From assembly GCF_000224145.3 (NCBI RefSeq), contig NC_020166.2, forward strand, positions 7,574,701 through 7,638,700: DNA of 64,000 nt, in the 5' to 3' direction. The notes beneath the pieces were generated by a model, which searched no databases, was not told the DNA's origin, and saw only the letters and a list, made by a program, of their open reading frames with translations. This document shows positions 36,331 to 49,300 of the stretch, in pieces. The number at the start of each line of letters is the position of its first letter. The stretch's first letter is position 1. Source of the DNA: Ciona intestinalis (taxonomy: Eukaryota; Chordata; Ascidiacea; Phlebobranchia; Cionidae). A program made the position numbers and the translations under genes.

Positions 36331-37307
36331 ATTTCTATACAAGTCGAAATGCTACAAATTTCATCCTCATTTTCCACAGTATAGTTTTTAGTCTAAACAA
36401 ATTAACACCTGTAATTTTTAACATCAGTTCAAGATACGCACGCAATTCTATTGATTTGCGATAAGTGGTGTGCGATAGCCCACTTCGCGAACATTAAGTA
36501 CAAGCCACACATGAAACGAAAAGCCACATGAAAGAGCTGTAAATACTGTAACTGGTAAGCTTTTCTGTCTGAAGTATCTACTGTACTCAAATTTCAATTC
36601 CTGAATCACCAAACTGAGACAAAGGCACTTTCTTAGGTTTAATAACAAGATTGTGTTTCATAATCTATTCTCTTTTACTTACCTCGACATTCAATGAATG
36701 GGATAAAGAATCTGTTTCTGTAAACACAGTCAAAACTAAAACGTCTTCTTAGTACTTACAAAAGCACTAAATCAACCATCGTCACGTTTCTGTTGCATTG
36801 ACAAACGTATTAAGCCAAGATTAAGTCGGAAATGGCTCTTGTCATATTATAATACCTTTTATTATAATATTTATTCGCCTACTGTAAATCATAAGTAGAA
36901 ACAAGTGTCCATGAATTTGTTGTAAATATATTTATTTAAATGCTCTATATGTACATTTATTGCATCATTGTGTTCAACTTTGTGCAGAATAGAAAACCAT
37001 TTTATTACAACAGGGTATTACAACACTTGCTTAACCCATTAAAATATAAATACTTTGGAAAAAGAACTCTAAGACAGGCACAGTAAAAGTTAAAAGAAAC
37101 AGAAGTATAATTGTAAAATAATTGGAACTGACTAGTGCATTATACTATAGTAAATTCGAAATAAATTTAAAACAATTTTTCCTTTATAAACTTAAAAAAT
37201 AATACCAATAACCCAAGACTTAACACTGTAAAAGCTACAACTAAATTGGCTGCTTTCCTTAACTTGAGTGACAGTCAAAATCACCTGGGCAAGATTGCAT
37301 CATCCGC
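36331..37307. other. Intergenic DNA, LRR promoter side and KIF17 3' UTR
   Basis: Both neighbours are on the minus strand. A short upstream ORF overlaps the likely LRR 5' UTR just above 36330. A poly(A) signal candidate for the kinesin lies at 37001-37006. No interspersed repeat recognised. Confidence 0.55.
37001..37006 (-). terminator. Candidate poly(A) signal of the KIF17-like gene
   Basis: AATAAA on the minus strand about 300 nt past the stop codon. Other AATAAA-like words lie further on, so the site is not certain. Confidence 0.4.
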
Positions 37308-40300
37308 TTATAGTGGGTCGAGATATTTTTTCTTTTTCTTACGAGACTTAGTTTGAACTGGAGCTATTGAGTCGAGTTTATGAGGTCGTCTATTTAAAGC
37401 ATCATCAAATCCACCAAAAGTATGAGCTTGTGGCGGCAATATGTTTCCATTCATATTTCCTGGTACTTGATGAAAGTTTTGTGATGGAGAAATTCGTTCC
37501 CCGTTTTGTACGTGACCATTAGTTGTTCCCATTACTGGGCTGCTGCTACCATAATATTTCGCTGACAAAAAAATATGCTGATAACTTTCTTTTGTGATAA
37601 AACAGGTTTTATAAGAGTTAAAACAGTTTTATAAGCTTAGATTCACTAAATGCAAATTTGTAAAAGTGTCTTTGGCTTTGATCAGTGAAATATGTATCTT
37701 ATGTGACTTATAAATAAAGAACTTCTGTGTTTTATAGCAGAAAAATACTATTTCTTCGTGCAAAATCATTGGTTTACCAAATAGTACCAGTGGCACAGTT
37801 CGTGTTTTCCGATAATTCTGAGTATTTGATTTCACCCAAAATATTCCGAAAAAAGTTTTTCACCCAAAATAAAAAAAAACAACAAAAGTTTTCACCTAGG
37901 AAAATACAAAAAGTTTTCTTTTACAATATGTAACAACCAGGGTTTAACCTAAAAAGTAATAATACAATCAATATTCTAATTTCTACTCACATCTTATTGA
38001 TCCATCTGAATGTGAAGATGCGATTATTTGTTTCACTTGTCGTTTTGGCAAGAAGTAATTGTTGGCAACATTATCATGGTTGTTACGATTTAACTTGGCT
38101 AAGTATCTGTCTTCTTCAGACCTCTGTGTCATAAATGATGCAGTTTACATATATTTCATTTCACACATAATGATAGGTATTTAAATATTCAATTGTAATG
38201 CAAATATTAATAGGTAAATTGATCATAGTCGAAAAGGCCTGGTCTATTTTGTAAATACAGTTGCAAAACTCTTACTTTATTTCCTTGTGTTCCTCACAAA
38301 AAAACATATGAAATGTTCTAAATAATAATCTATTCTAATTATAGTGGGGTGGGGGGAAATGGGACATATTTTCATTCTATTTTCTTGTCCCATTTGGTAG
38401 AAAACAATGAACAATCAGAGAATTATAAAACCGTTTTCTCACGACTCTCAGAGACTGTTGTCAATTGTTTTAAACACGATCAGGACATTTGGATATTATG
38501 TGCTAAATGTGCCCCATCTTCCCTCACCCATCTATATAAACGATTTTTTCAATATGAACTTGAATACACATATTGTAACTTAAAACTCACTTTTGGTAAA
38601 AATTAACTGTTACAGAAGCCAAAATTGTATGGCTTCTTTTCCATTGCATCATTTATTGAAAAATCATAAAATTTATTCTTACCTGGTTGTAGCTTTCCAC
38701 CGAGCTACTTGACGTTGGTGAATGATTCAACGAGTTTGTGCGGTCCATTCTTCCGGTTGAACCTGAATAAGCAATGTGGAAACAAATCAATTGACTAAAT
38801 GATTGAATGACTGACATTTATTCAAATATTTTTCAATAAAATAGAGAAGGGTGGGGGAAGATGGGACACCTTTAACACATAATATCCAAACATCCTGATC
38901 CTGTTTTAAACAATGAATAACAGTCTATGGGAACCATGAGGATACGGTTTTATAATTCTTTAAATGTTCTTAGTTTAGTACCAAATGGGACAAGAAAAAA
39001 ATAAAAAGTGGTCCCATCTTTCCCCACCATACTTTATTGCAAAAGTAAATAATCTTATAAATAGAAGTTGTTACGTTATGATACATAAAAAGCATTGTAA
39101 CATTGAAACTAATTAGTTGGTTAAAAAATAAACCTGTTGTGCTCGGAAGAGTTGTTTTTGTGACCAATAGTTCGGGTAGGATCCACTTTTCATTATTTTC
39201 ATCGAACTTTGCAGAAGATTTGATTCGGTCTAAGTTACTGTAGTTGCAATCCCTTCTTATAGTTGGATGTACTTTTGTCAGAATATCCTGTTCACAATAT
39301 ATTATTTAAATTAAACTTTACTCCCATATTTTGATCTCGTTAGTAGCTTTTATATATTGGATACAATATATTTGCGCTGAAATATGTTTTTTCTGAGATT
39401 CCAAATTTGGGAATTAATCAGTTTAGTATTATTCAGTGAAAACAAAAAAAAACTAAAAATAAAAAAAAATAGGATTACTAGTTTATTTATTGGTTTTGCT
39501 GCTAAATAAGCCCTTTAATACCTGAATTTTGTATTAGAAATAGGTTTAGCAAAAAAATGTAAACAAAATAATAAATTACAACTAAATTCAAGACAAAATA
39601 TCTGGATTTTAAAACCAGTTATACTTTAACAGTAACGGTTCATCACATATAATAGAGAAGGTGCAAAAAAATATTCACCCTAAATTACCTAATATGGTAA
39701 CCTGTAAGCTGGCATGAGGTGTATGAACACCCGTGTTATAACGACTGTCGATTTTTGCGGCAATAGAAGATAAAGCAAGTTATGTTCATTCATTCACTTA
39801 CATTCAGAAGAGCCAATTCTCTTTCTTGTCTCCTAATCGTTGATAAATATTCACTTCGATCTCGTTCAAACTCGTAATTTAAATCTTCGATTTCCATTTT
39901 CAATCCATGGATCTGATAATTACAACATAAACATTAATATTGCACTACACATATTATTTAGGTTGTACTGCATGTTTGACTTTTACCAGTATTACAAATT
40001 AACAAAGATTTGGGCATTATTTTATACTTACGTACCGATACTGTTTTATACTTGCATATTTCACCCCAACAACCCATTAAGTTACAGTTTGTCTCTTCAC
40101 AGTGTTAATAAACTCTATTTAGGCTACAGTATTTAAAGATATAAAAAGACTAAGATACATAAAAAACTGTTTTGTTTGCCTGCCACAAAAGCAGAAATAA
40201 GCCACGTTTATTCATTTATTTAAATGTTATATAAAGATTGAAATATTAGTCCATAGTTACCACTACACACACCTCGGCAAAACGAACCCAACCAACCAGG

Positions 40301-43300
40301 GTGGGTCACAGATATTAAAGCAGCATTTTAGTTGATTTTAAGTCACATAATTTTGATTTAAATTAAGTACAAAGATCGCTACTTTGACAGCCCGTTTTTC
40401 ATTTAACCCCATGTATATGCATTCAACAAAACAGATTATGTTTGTTTGTTGATAAACTTGGGAATGTTCTAACACCCACCTACCCCCCCTCTAGATCCTT
40501 CACTCCACCCACCTGTTCCTTGTGTTTATTGATAACTCGGTTCCGTAACTTCACATCATCTTGTATGCTGTCGTAAACATCCAGGATCACTTCATCATCA
40601 TCTTTCTCGGCAGCTTCCGCAAGTTTCTTCCTCCGTTCGTCGACATGTTTCTTCCGAGACTGCCTCGCTTTCATGAGCGCCTCATCATGTGACTTCTCCC
40701 CACCAACCATATTCTGTTGCAACATCTGAAGCCTAAGAAGAAAAGTAATATTTTTGGAGAAATTAACATGAGTTGGCCAACTAGAAATTATACACATTCA
40801 TTATATAGTAGGGTGAGGGAATATGGGACACCTTATCGATACCCTATTATTCTATTTTCTCGTCCAATTTATTATTTTTCAAAGAAAATTTAAACATCTA
40901 TACACCTGGTTTAGGATATTTGGATATTCTGTGCTAAAGGTGTCCCATTTTTTCCTACCCTAAGTAAAACAAGTGGATATAGACAGAGACTTCATAAGTA
41001 AAGTTAACGATAACTCTTTTATTTAGTTGAATTTTATTTGAATATTTTCCTTTGCTTTTAGTAATTATAACAATCGGACATGTATGCTTCAGAAAGACAC
41101 TTATTGCTCCAACCTAGTGGCCACTAATTGGTTGTCACAACCAGGGTCTTAAGGTAATGGACTAAATCTGGCCCACATTGCAAGTCCCATGGTGGTCATG
41201 CTGCAGGACCTCACCCACGTAAAATAGAACAATTAAAAACACTGACTTAAAAAAACCCAACCTTTTCAATGCTTCTTCATGTTGCTTCATGATGTCATCC
41301 TGGTTGCCATCTCCGTCTTCATCTTGATTACTTTATGAAGATTGGAAACTTCAGATGAACTTACCCTTCCTATATACTGGGCAACCTGTTGTAAAAGGAA
41401 CATGTATATAGTAGGGTGGGGGAACTTTTCATTTTATTTTCCTGCCCATTTGGTAGTAAACAAAGAACTATAAACTGTATCTTCACGATTCCCATAGATT
41501 ATCGTTAAATGTTTAAAACACGATCAGGACATTTGGATATTATGAGCTAGAGGTGCCCGTCTCCCCCATCCTACTATATATGTTGCATATTCTATTTGTT
41601 NNNNNNNNNNNNNNNNNNNNNNNNNNNNNNNNNNNNNNNNNNNNNNNNNNGTGTACTTGTGAAAGACACCCAACGGCAATTGTTTTAACCCAATAGCCAC
41701 TTATGGCTTGTCTTAATTACCAACCATACTTAAACAATATTTACACACAAGTTATATACGTAGTAACTGGTAACTCATAAGCAGGCACAAGGTGTATGAA
41801 ACAGAACACCCATGTTATAACGACTGTCATTAGTCATTACCCCGCCACGCGAGGGTAAATAAGTTACACTTATTCATTTAAAACATAATCTTTATAATAA
41901 CAAGTTTACTTCTGTAGGAGCTTCATAGAATCCAGGATCTGAAGTTGAAGTTGTGGACGAAGCATTCTGGAATCAAAATGTTTGAGTTAAATTTAGTTCA
42001 TAATAATTTACGACTTGACAAATACATGCATGGGGTTTACACTTTACATAACATTTTGCAATTTACGAAATCCATTGTTTGTATAAATAGATTCATAGAT
42101 AAAACAAAAGTAATAAAGGAAAATTAGGTTTCTGTCTAAAAACTTTTGTGGCTAATTGGGTTTCTGTCTAAAAACTTTTGTGGCTAAATACTTAAACAAT
42201 AAACACATGTACCAATATATAAAGTACAACGTAAAAAGGAAAAGCAATTCTACATTTTTATTTAATGCCTCACAAATTTGGTTTTGTACTTTGTAAACTT
42301 TGTATCGCCAATTAAACAACAAACACATGTACCAATATATAAAATACATGCAGAAAATACGACAAGGATTTCTTTGAATTTAAATTAAACTCCCAACACC
42401 AATTTTTACAGCAATCCACATTCCCACCAACATCTTATACAAAACTCCCTACAGCTATTTCTGCAGCTGCTGTGGCCACAGCTGGCAAGTTATGGATTGA
42501 TCTTCTGACTGAAACCTCAAGCGCATGGTTGTAAATCAGCTCCGAGAGTTTAAGCATAAAGTTGGCTGACTGTCGATACACAAGGAGGTCCGTGTCTTCT
42601 TGGTCCATCTCGTGTTTTGAGGGTTGGTCGGAATAAGTGGGTGATATGGGTGAATTGCTGCTTGTCGGGGTTTCAGGGGGGTAGGGTGAAACATGAGCAA
42701 GCTAAAATTTGCCGGAATTTTCAAAAAGAACATTTTTTTGTTGCAGCTATCATCAGGACTTTTTCTTACAAAGTATAACTTTAAAAAAATTGTTTGCAGA
42801 AAGTGGAACAANNNNNNNNNNNNNNNNNNNNNNNNNNNNNNNNNNNNNNNNNNNNNNNNNNNNNNNNNNNNNNNNNNNNNNNNNNNNNNNNNNNNNNNNN
42901 NNNNNNNNNNNNNNNNNNNNNNNNNNNNNNNNNNNNAAGGTGTCCCATCTTCCCCCACCCCACGATATATATATGTTTGTTGAATTTTTAGGTATGACAG
43001 TAACAAAAGTAGCATTAATTCACTCTATCAAATACTATATATATATATATATATACATATATACATAGAAATACACTTGCTCACTGCTAAGTTTTAACAC
43101 ATATTGTAGATATGATTACACACAATTCATACCCTCTTTAATTATATCGGTAATACTGTAATTGCAATGTGAGCTTGGTGGCCACTAAAAACGTTAACAT
43201 CACTTTATTAATTTGAACCACACACCTGATATACTTCCATGATGGAATCATTAATAACCATAACTGACAATAAATGTATAATTACTACAAGTTAAAACTA

Positions 43301-46300
43301 ATCAACAGTACATAGGATAATTGAAACATAATGTTCTGCTTTTGCCTGATTTTATCCAAACAATAATATCCCTAAACAAACCTAATACAAAAAGATTACC
43401 TAATATTCTTAATTTAAAAAAAATATATACATGCGGTCTTTTCTGGGAATATTAATAAATCTGACAATATTCTCTAGTGCTGATATAGTTTTTTAATTAT
43501 AACAATTATTATGGAAATGTCGCAATCTTTTTTTCACTCAACTGTAAATAAATGACAACACATACAAATGTCAACCATAATACACAAACTTAAAGATATA
43601 ACTCCTAGCCATTTAAAAAACTTTATTCGTAGCCATTGAAGTAACCTATTTTTTATGCTAAACCTTGAGCTTTTTTCACCCTTGCTGTCTATTGCTTTGC
43701 ATAACTATGGGCAAAACATGAGTTGTAAGTGCAGTTAGAAGGTTGGCTGGCTTTCTGTATTAATATTTTATAAACCTCAAATAAACAAACACAACAACTG
43801 CATATCTTGTCAGGTCATATTACGAATACTAAATTCAAACATTTAAGCTGGTTATATTAAGAACACTTGTGCAATGTTTTGATTAAGATTACGAAAAACC
43901 TAACAAGTGTAGTCAGGATCTGGTGCTATGTAAAACACTCACAATATTTCAGTTTACCAAACTGTATAATTTAATATAAAAGATATATTTTGCCTAAATG
44001 GCACCGTCAGCTTTATTGGCATAGAATTCTTAGAAGTGTACTAACTTAGAGTTTTTGTGTTAATACATAAACTGTATGGTCTTATGACCGTATAATACCT
44101 AATTGTTCTACAATTATTTAAAGACAACTTGGATACAACATCAAAATGTCGGTACTCCTCGAAAAATTTACTAATATTATATGTACTGCTCTAATAATGT
44201 TTATTAACTAAAAACTAACAAAAGTTAACAGTGTACAAAGTAGTAACTTTTCACTGCTGTTGAAATTACTACTGTTTCGTTAAAACTTAAGATTTCACAA
44301 ATATAAGACAATATTTAGCATAGTTATACCCAGCAGGATTCAAGGCTTGTCACTACTATTATTATTATATGTCTTAGCAGCAATTGCTCCAACCCAGTGG
44401 TCACTAATGGATTGTCCAAATTATCAGGCACACAAAATAACAAAATTCCAAAAAATAATCATCCACAAAGTAACATACATGGTAACTCGTAAGCTAGCAC
44501 GAGGTGTATGAACACCCATGTTGTATTGACTGCGGTTTCCCGGCCACGCAAAGATAAAGCAAGTTACATTTATTCATTACATTTATAGTTTAAGCCTGCA
44601 TTTCTTAAACTGGGGTAAATTTACCCCAGTGGGGTAAATTTTTCGTATTTAGGGGGTAAGTAAGCCACCAATCAAAATCACATCAGTTGACGGGACAGAA
44701 AAAATGTGCCAATTATAGTACTTTACAAGACATTAAACAGCTTGTTGCCAAAAGCTAGCGCATCCGTGACATTAAATATAACTGCTGTAATTAGCTGTTT
44801 TTGCTTTTTATAAATGATTTACATATTGGGGGTAAAGCCAAATTACATATTGGGGGTAAATCTAATAAGCATCTTTGTTAAAAGGGCAAAGCATACAAAA
44901 AAAGTTATGAACCAATGGTTTAAGCTGTAACATTGCTTTATATTTCACAAATATTACTATTTTCCTGCAATTTTTAAAATTAAATAAAAATCAAGTTAAC
45001 AAAAACCTACCTTCTTCATTTTATCCGAATCTTGGTCGCCTGTTGATGATTTTTTCTCAGATGTTTCAGATTCCTGTTTTGGTTTCGGAACAGGGGATTG
45101 CCCCTCGAGTAAAGCTGTGAATAGAAATCATAGTTATATTTTTACTAAAAAACCTCGAAGCATAGAAATTTTAAAATGAATTTAATTGGATGAAAAATAA
45201 AAATAGCATTTCAAATTGTACTGAAAACACACAAAAAATTTATTTACATGCACGCATTAAAAATACATTTATTAAACATTGCCCAAATTACTTTCACAAA
45301 TAATAAAGCTATTATCACCCCGCATAAAGCATTGCAAAAACGATACCGAAAATTTCAAAAAAAGATATATATATATATATTATTTGCCCAAAAAAACAAT
45401 AACCAGAAATTGCTCAACACCAGGCAGTAGCGACTATTCTAATCAGACAAGCCGTGATTATAATTTGATAAAACCAATTGTTTATCAAACAATAGACAAA
45501 CCAGAGTTAATAGCAGAACTGAATTCAGAAGCATCAGCTTGCTCGCCAAAAATTGCTGGAAATTGGATAAAACTAAATCATTTATGAATTTTTTAAGGAA
45601 TTTTTAATTCGGTTAAGTTCTTACCGGTTTTCAGTCAAGATCTGGGTGTATGAGAAAAAGTGTATGCTTAGAACTGACATTAAAATGAAAACAAAATGAT
45701 TTTAAAGTATTTGTCAGATATATATCTTTGATTATTTATTGTAAACTAACAAGATATGTTGCCTTCCTTGTAAAACTTTAGAAAAATGCATTTTTAACAT
45801 AAAATTTTATGAATTTTTTTTATGATTTTTTTTTTATGAAACAATAGATACAAATAAGCTAAAATAGTTTTAGAAATTCAAGATAAGACACATGGACATA
45901 AAAAAATGGTTTTATTAAATAAAATGAAAATGAACCTTTTATGCCATCAGGACCGAGCTGACCAACGAGTAAACCTCGCAACTTCTTAATTTCTTCCTGA
46001 TACTCCCGAAGTAAAGCATCTTTAGGATCTTCATTAATATGAGGTTTGTTCTTGATGTTCTTTGCACGATTTGCATATCTGATGGGATAATTATAAATTT
46101 GGAAATTATATCTTTTTAAATTAAAAAAATATTATCAAATTTGTTCTTTGCATGATTTTCGTAAGTAATAAAATAAATATAAATTTATAAATTTTACATT
46201 TTTATATTTTATAAAAAAACAATATATATATATTATCAAATTTTATTTTATCAAATGTTTCATGCCATTGGTGTACAGACAGATTTTTATATATATATTA

Positions 46301-49300
46301 TTTTTAATCAATAAAAAGAACTTTAGTGACTTCCTATATACTAGACAGTGGCAGACCAAATTATACAACGTACATCAACTAACTTGAATGTTACTTACTT
46401 TATAGTTGTATGGCCGGAAAACGACAGTCGTTATAATGGTGTTGGAGCCATTGCGATAAGTACCTTGCCCAAGGATACATACGCGGATACGCCCACAGTG
46501 ATAGCAACGACGAGCTTTGAACCCAATACCTCTGGTTTGGAGGCAGGCGCGCTAACCACTTTGCCAAGTTATTTATATATAAACTTGTTATAACTAACTT
46601 ATTATACAGCAGACTAAAATACATACACACCGAACACGCAATATAGATTAATTTTAATATTCTACCTCAACGTGCTCAATGTTTCATCATAATTATTATC
46701 AGCTGGTGACAAACATGCGACCATCAATGTCTTTGTGTTTCCACCAAGTGAATCTTGTAAGAGTCGAGTAAGTTTCGAATCACGATACGGGATGTGTTTT
46801 GATTTCCCATCAACCAGTGCAGATATTACATTGCCTGTAAAATGAAATTGAAATAAAAAGCTGTTATATGAGTAAACCCCCTTTAACGAATGTAGCAGTG
46901 AACAAATATGAGTTGCTTCACTTTTTTTATTATTTTTTGAAAAATATTCCTGCTATTTGTTTTGCAAGTATAATTGAAATGCAGGGGAGGCAAGAATACT
47001 GGTAATATAGTACCTACTGTTTATTTAATGGTATTTTGCAGACAACTTTAGGGTTGGCCTACCCACCCTACCACTTCAGGTATGGTATATGAGTGGTCTG
47101 AACCTAACTAGTGATGGCTACACATAGGTTGTTGAACTTTTTTTAATATTTTAGAAAAATCTTCCTCCATTTGCAAGTTAATCTGCAAGAATCACTCAGT
47201 TGTCGGTTATAAGTGATGATCTGTGCCATAAGCTAAACAATACCTAGGTTGGCATTTACTCCTAAGCAACTAAACCATGGACGTAATGTTAACTGCTAAG
47301 GTACCTGGGTTACATGTGACCCTAATTTTTGCAACAAGGGTGTGACAGTGACAATATGTGCTATAGCAACCAGTGTTATGCCTAAAACAACATCCCTGCT
47401 TTTAGGTCATAGGTGTCCATTTAACAAATAGTCATTTGTTACATTGATCAATAAGGATCCTTTGTTTACTAACTATGAATGTAATTGTATTTTAACAACC
47501 TCAACCCAGATTTTGCTAAATATTAATAAAAGAACTTGTAATAAATTCCGCGAATCTGACCCTGATCTGATGTACATATAGTTGAACGATTCTTGTATAG
47601 TAAAAAAATACAGTAATGATCTGGTGCTACAAAAACGTTACCAACAAATCTCAAGTCTAAAATCCTGGACTTGATTTTTGTTGGTTATGTTTTCGTAGCA
47701 CCAGATCATTACTATTAATAAAAGGGTCTTACACAACTAAAACTACAAAAGAACAAAGAAAATACAAACCGAGTGCTGATAGTGAGAGATTAATCTTTGT
47801 GGCTTCTTTTAATCTTTCCCCAGTTGATCCCGTCTTTGATTGCCTTTCACTGCCAGCCAAGTCAACCAGGTTAAGTTTCCCTGCCCTTATATGATCCCCA
47901 CCGTCAATACCTGTGAAGATAAGGTTTATTAAAACAACACAAATGGCCTGGGTGTATGCCGTATAATGAACTTTTTTCATTTTATTATTTATTAATACAG
48001 ACAGAAATACCTAGGGTAATGGGCCAAATATGGCCTAAAAATCAAGGACCTCACCCACATAGAATAGAAACAGAAAAGTTAAGTCCTTTGATATGTTCAC
48101 TGGATTGGATAGTAGTCACACTTTTAAGAATAATAATCAAAAATTATATATGCATTAGCATTATACACTATACTGTAAATTTAATGCAGTCTGTAGTGTA
48201 TTGAAGTTAAAATTAAAATGTTATCTTATACTAAAAAACGCATTTATGGTGCTATAAAGCTAAACAAAACACAAAAAGAGTAAGATTAATCTACATCGGG
48301 TGTGTGCAACCTTTATTACAGGAAGTACAGACATATAAATTTTTAAAGAAAACTGCTAGATAAAACTATTGTCATGTTTAATAAATTTATTAAAAAAATG
48401 TGACTGGCTTTGCCAGCCGCACAACTTTTCTTATGGGTTGCACACCCCTGGTCTTTATTATGCAACATAAACCAAGAAACGTTTATTTGCATTAACAAAC
48501 ACTGTAAAACAAACCTGTATCACAGGCCTCCAAGTAAATGGTAAATATTGAATGTGAGCGCGAGGAATCAGCGTTCATTAGCGTCGCTCCAACCGAGCGA
48601 TTTTTCCAACCGAACGCCATTATTTGTTCGCACTCAGCCACGTTGCTAACAGGTTGTTTGAGCAAATCTTTGACATACACTCCTCTGTCAGGGTGTTCTT
48701 TCAACTAATGATATATATGTGTTAATATATAGTATAGTAGGGTGGGGGAGGATAGGACACCTTTTTTATTCTATTTTCTCGTCCCAATGGGTAGTAAACA
48801 AAGAACATTTAATTCTAAAACCGTATCCTCACAACTCCCATAGATTGTTTATTGTTTAAAATTCGATCATAAAATTTGGAAAAGTATTTTTTCCAAATAT
48901 TCTGAATAATTTTTTATAAAGTGCTAAAAGTGTCCCATCTTGTACTTTATATTAAACAATTAAAATGATTTTAATGTTGTAAGTAATGTCTGAAATATTT
49001 TCCCCTTTATTCCAAACTTAGGGAGTTGAAACTTGAATATATGTGTAGCATGTAACAAACTACATGTTCTACTTTCTATGTACAAAGCCTATCATTGAAT
49101 TATGTTACATTCCACACAATACATGGTGGCTACATACTTTGTACACAATCCTATATATATATATATTATATTTTTCAAAGATAATGACTACACTTGAACA
49201 TTACTAAACTCCTCTTATGTTGTTGTAACGTTAACTTGTTATTTGAATAGGTTCACCTACTACATTAGTTCAACTTAAAAAATATTTTGTACATGTTTGT

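Noticed and set aside
42536-43015. 159-codon minus-strand ORF
   Set aside because: It crosses the gap at 42812, and its lower part is a shifted-frame shadow of the true kinesin exon 42441-42701.
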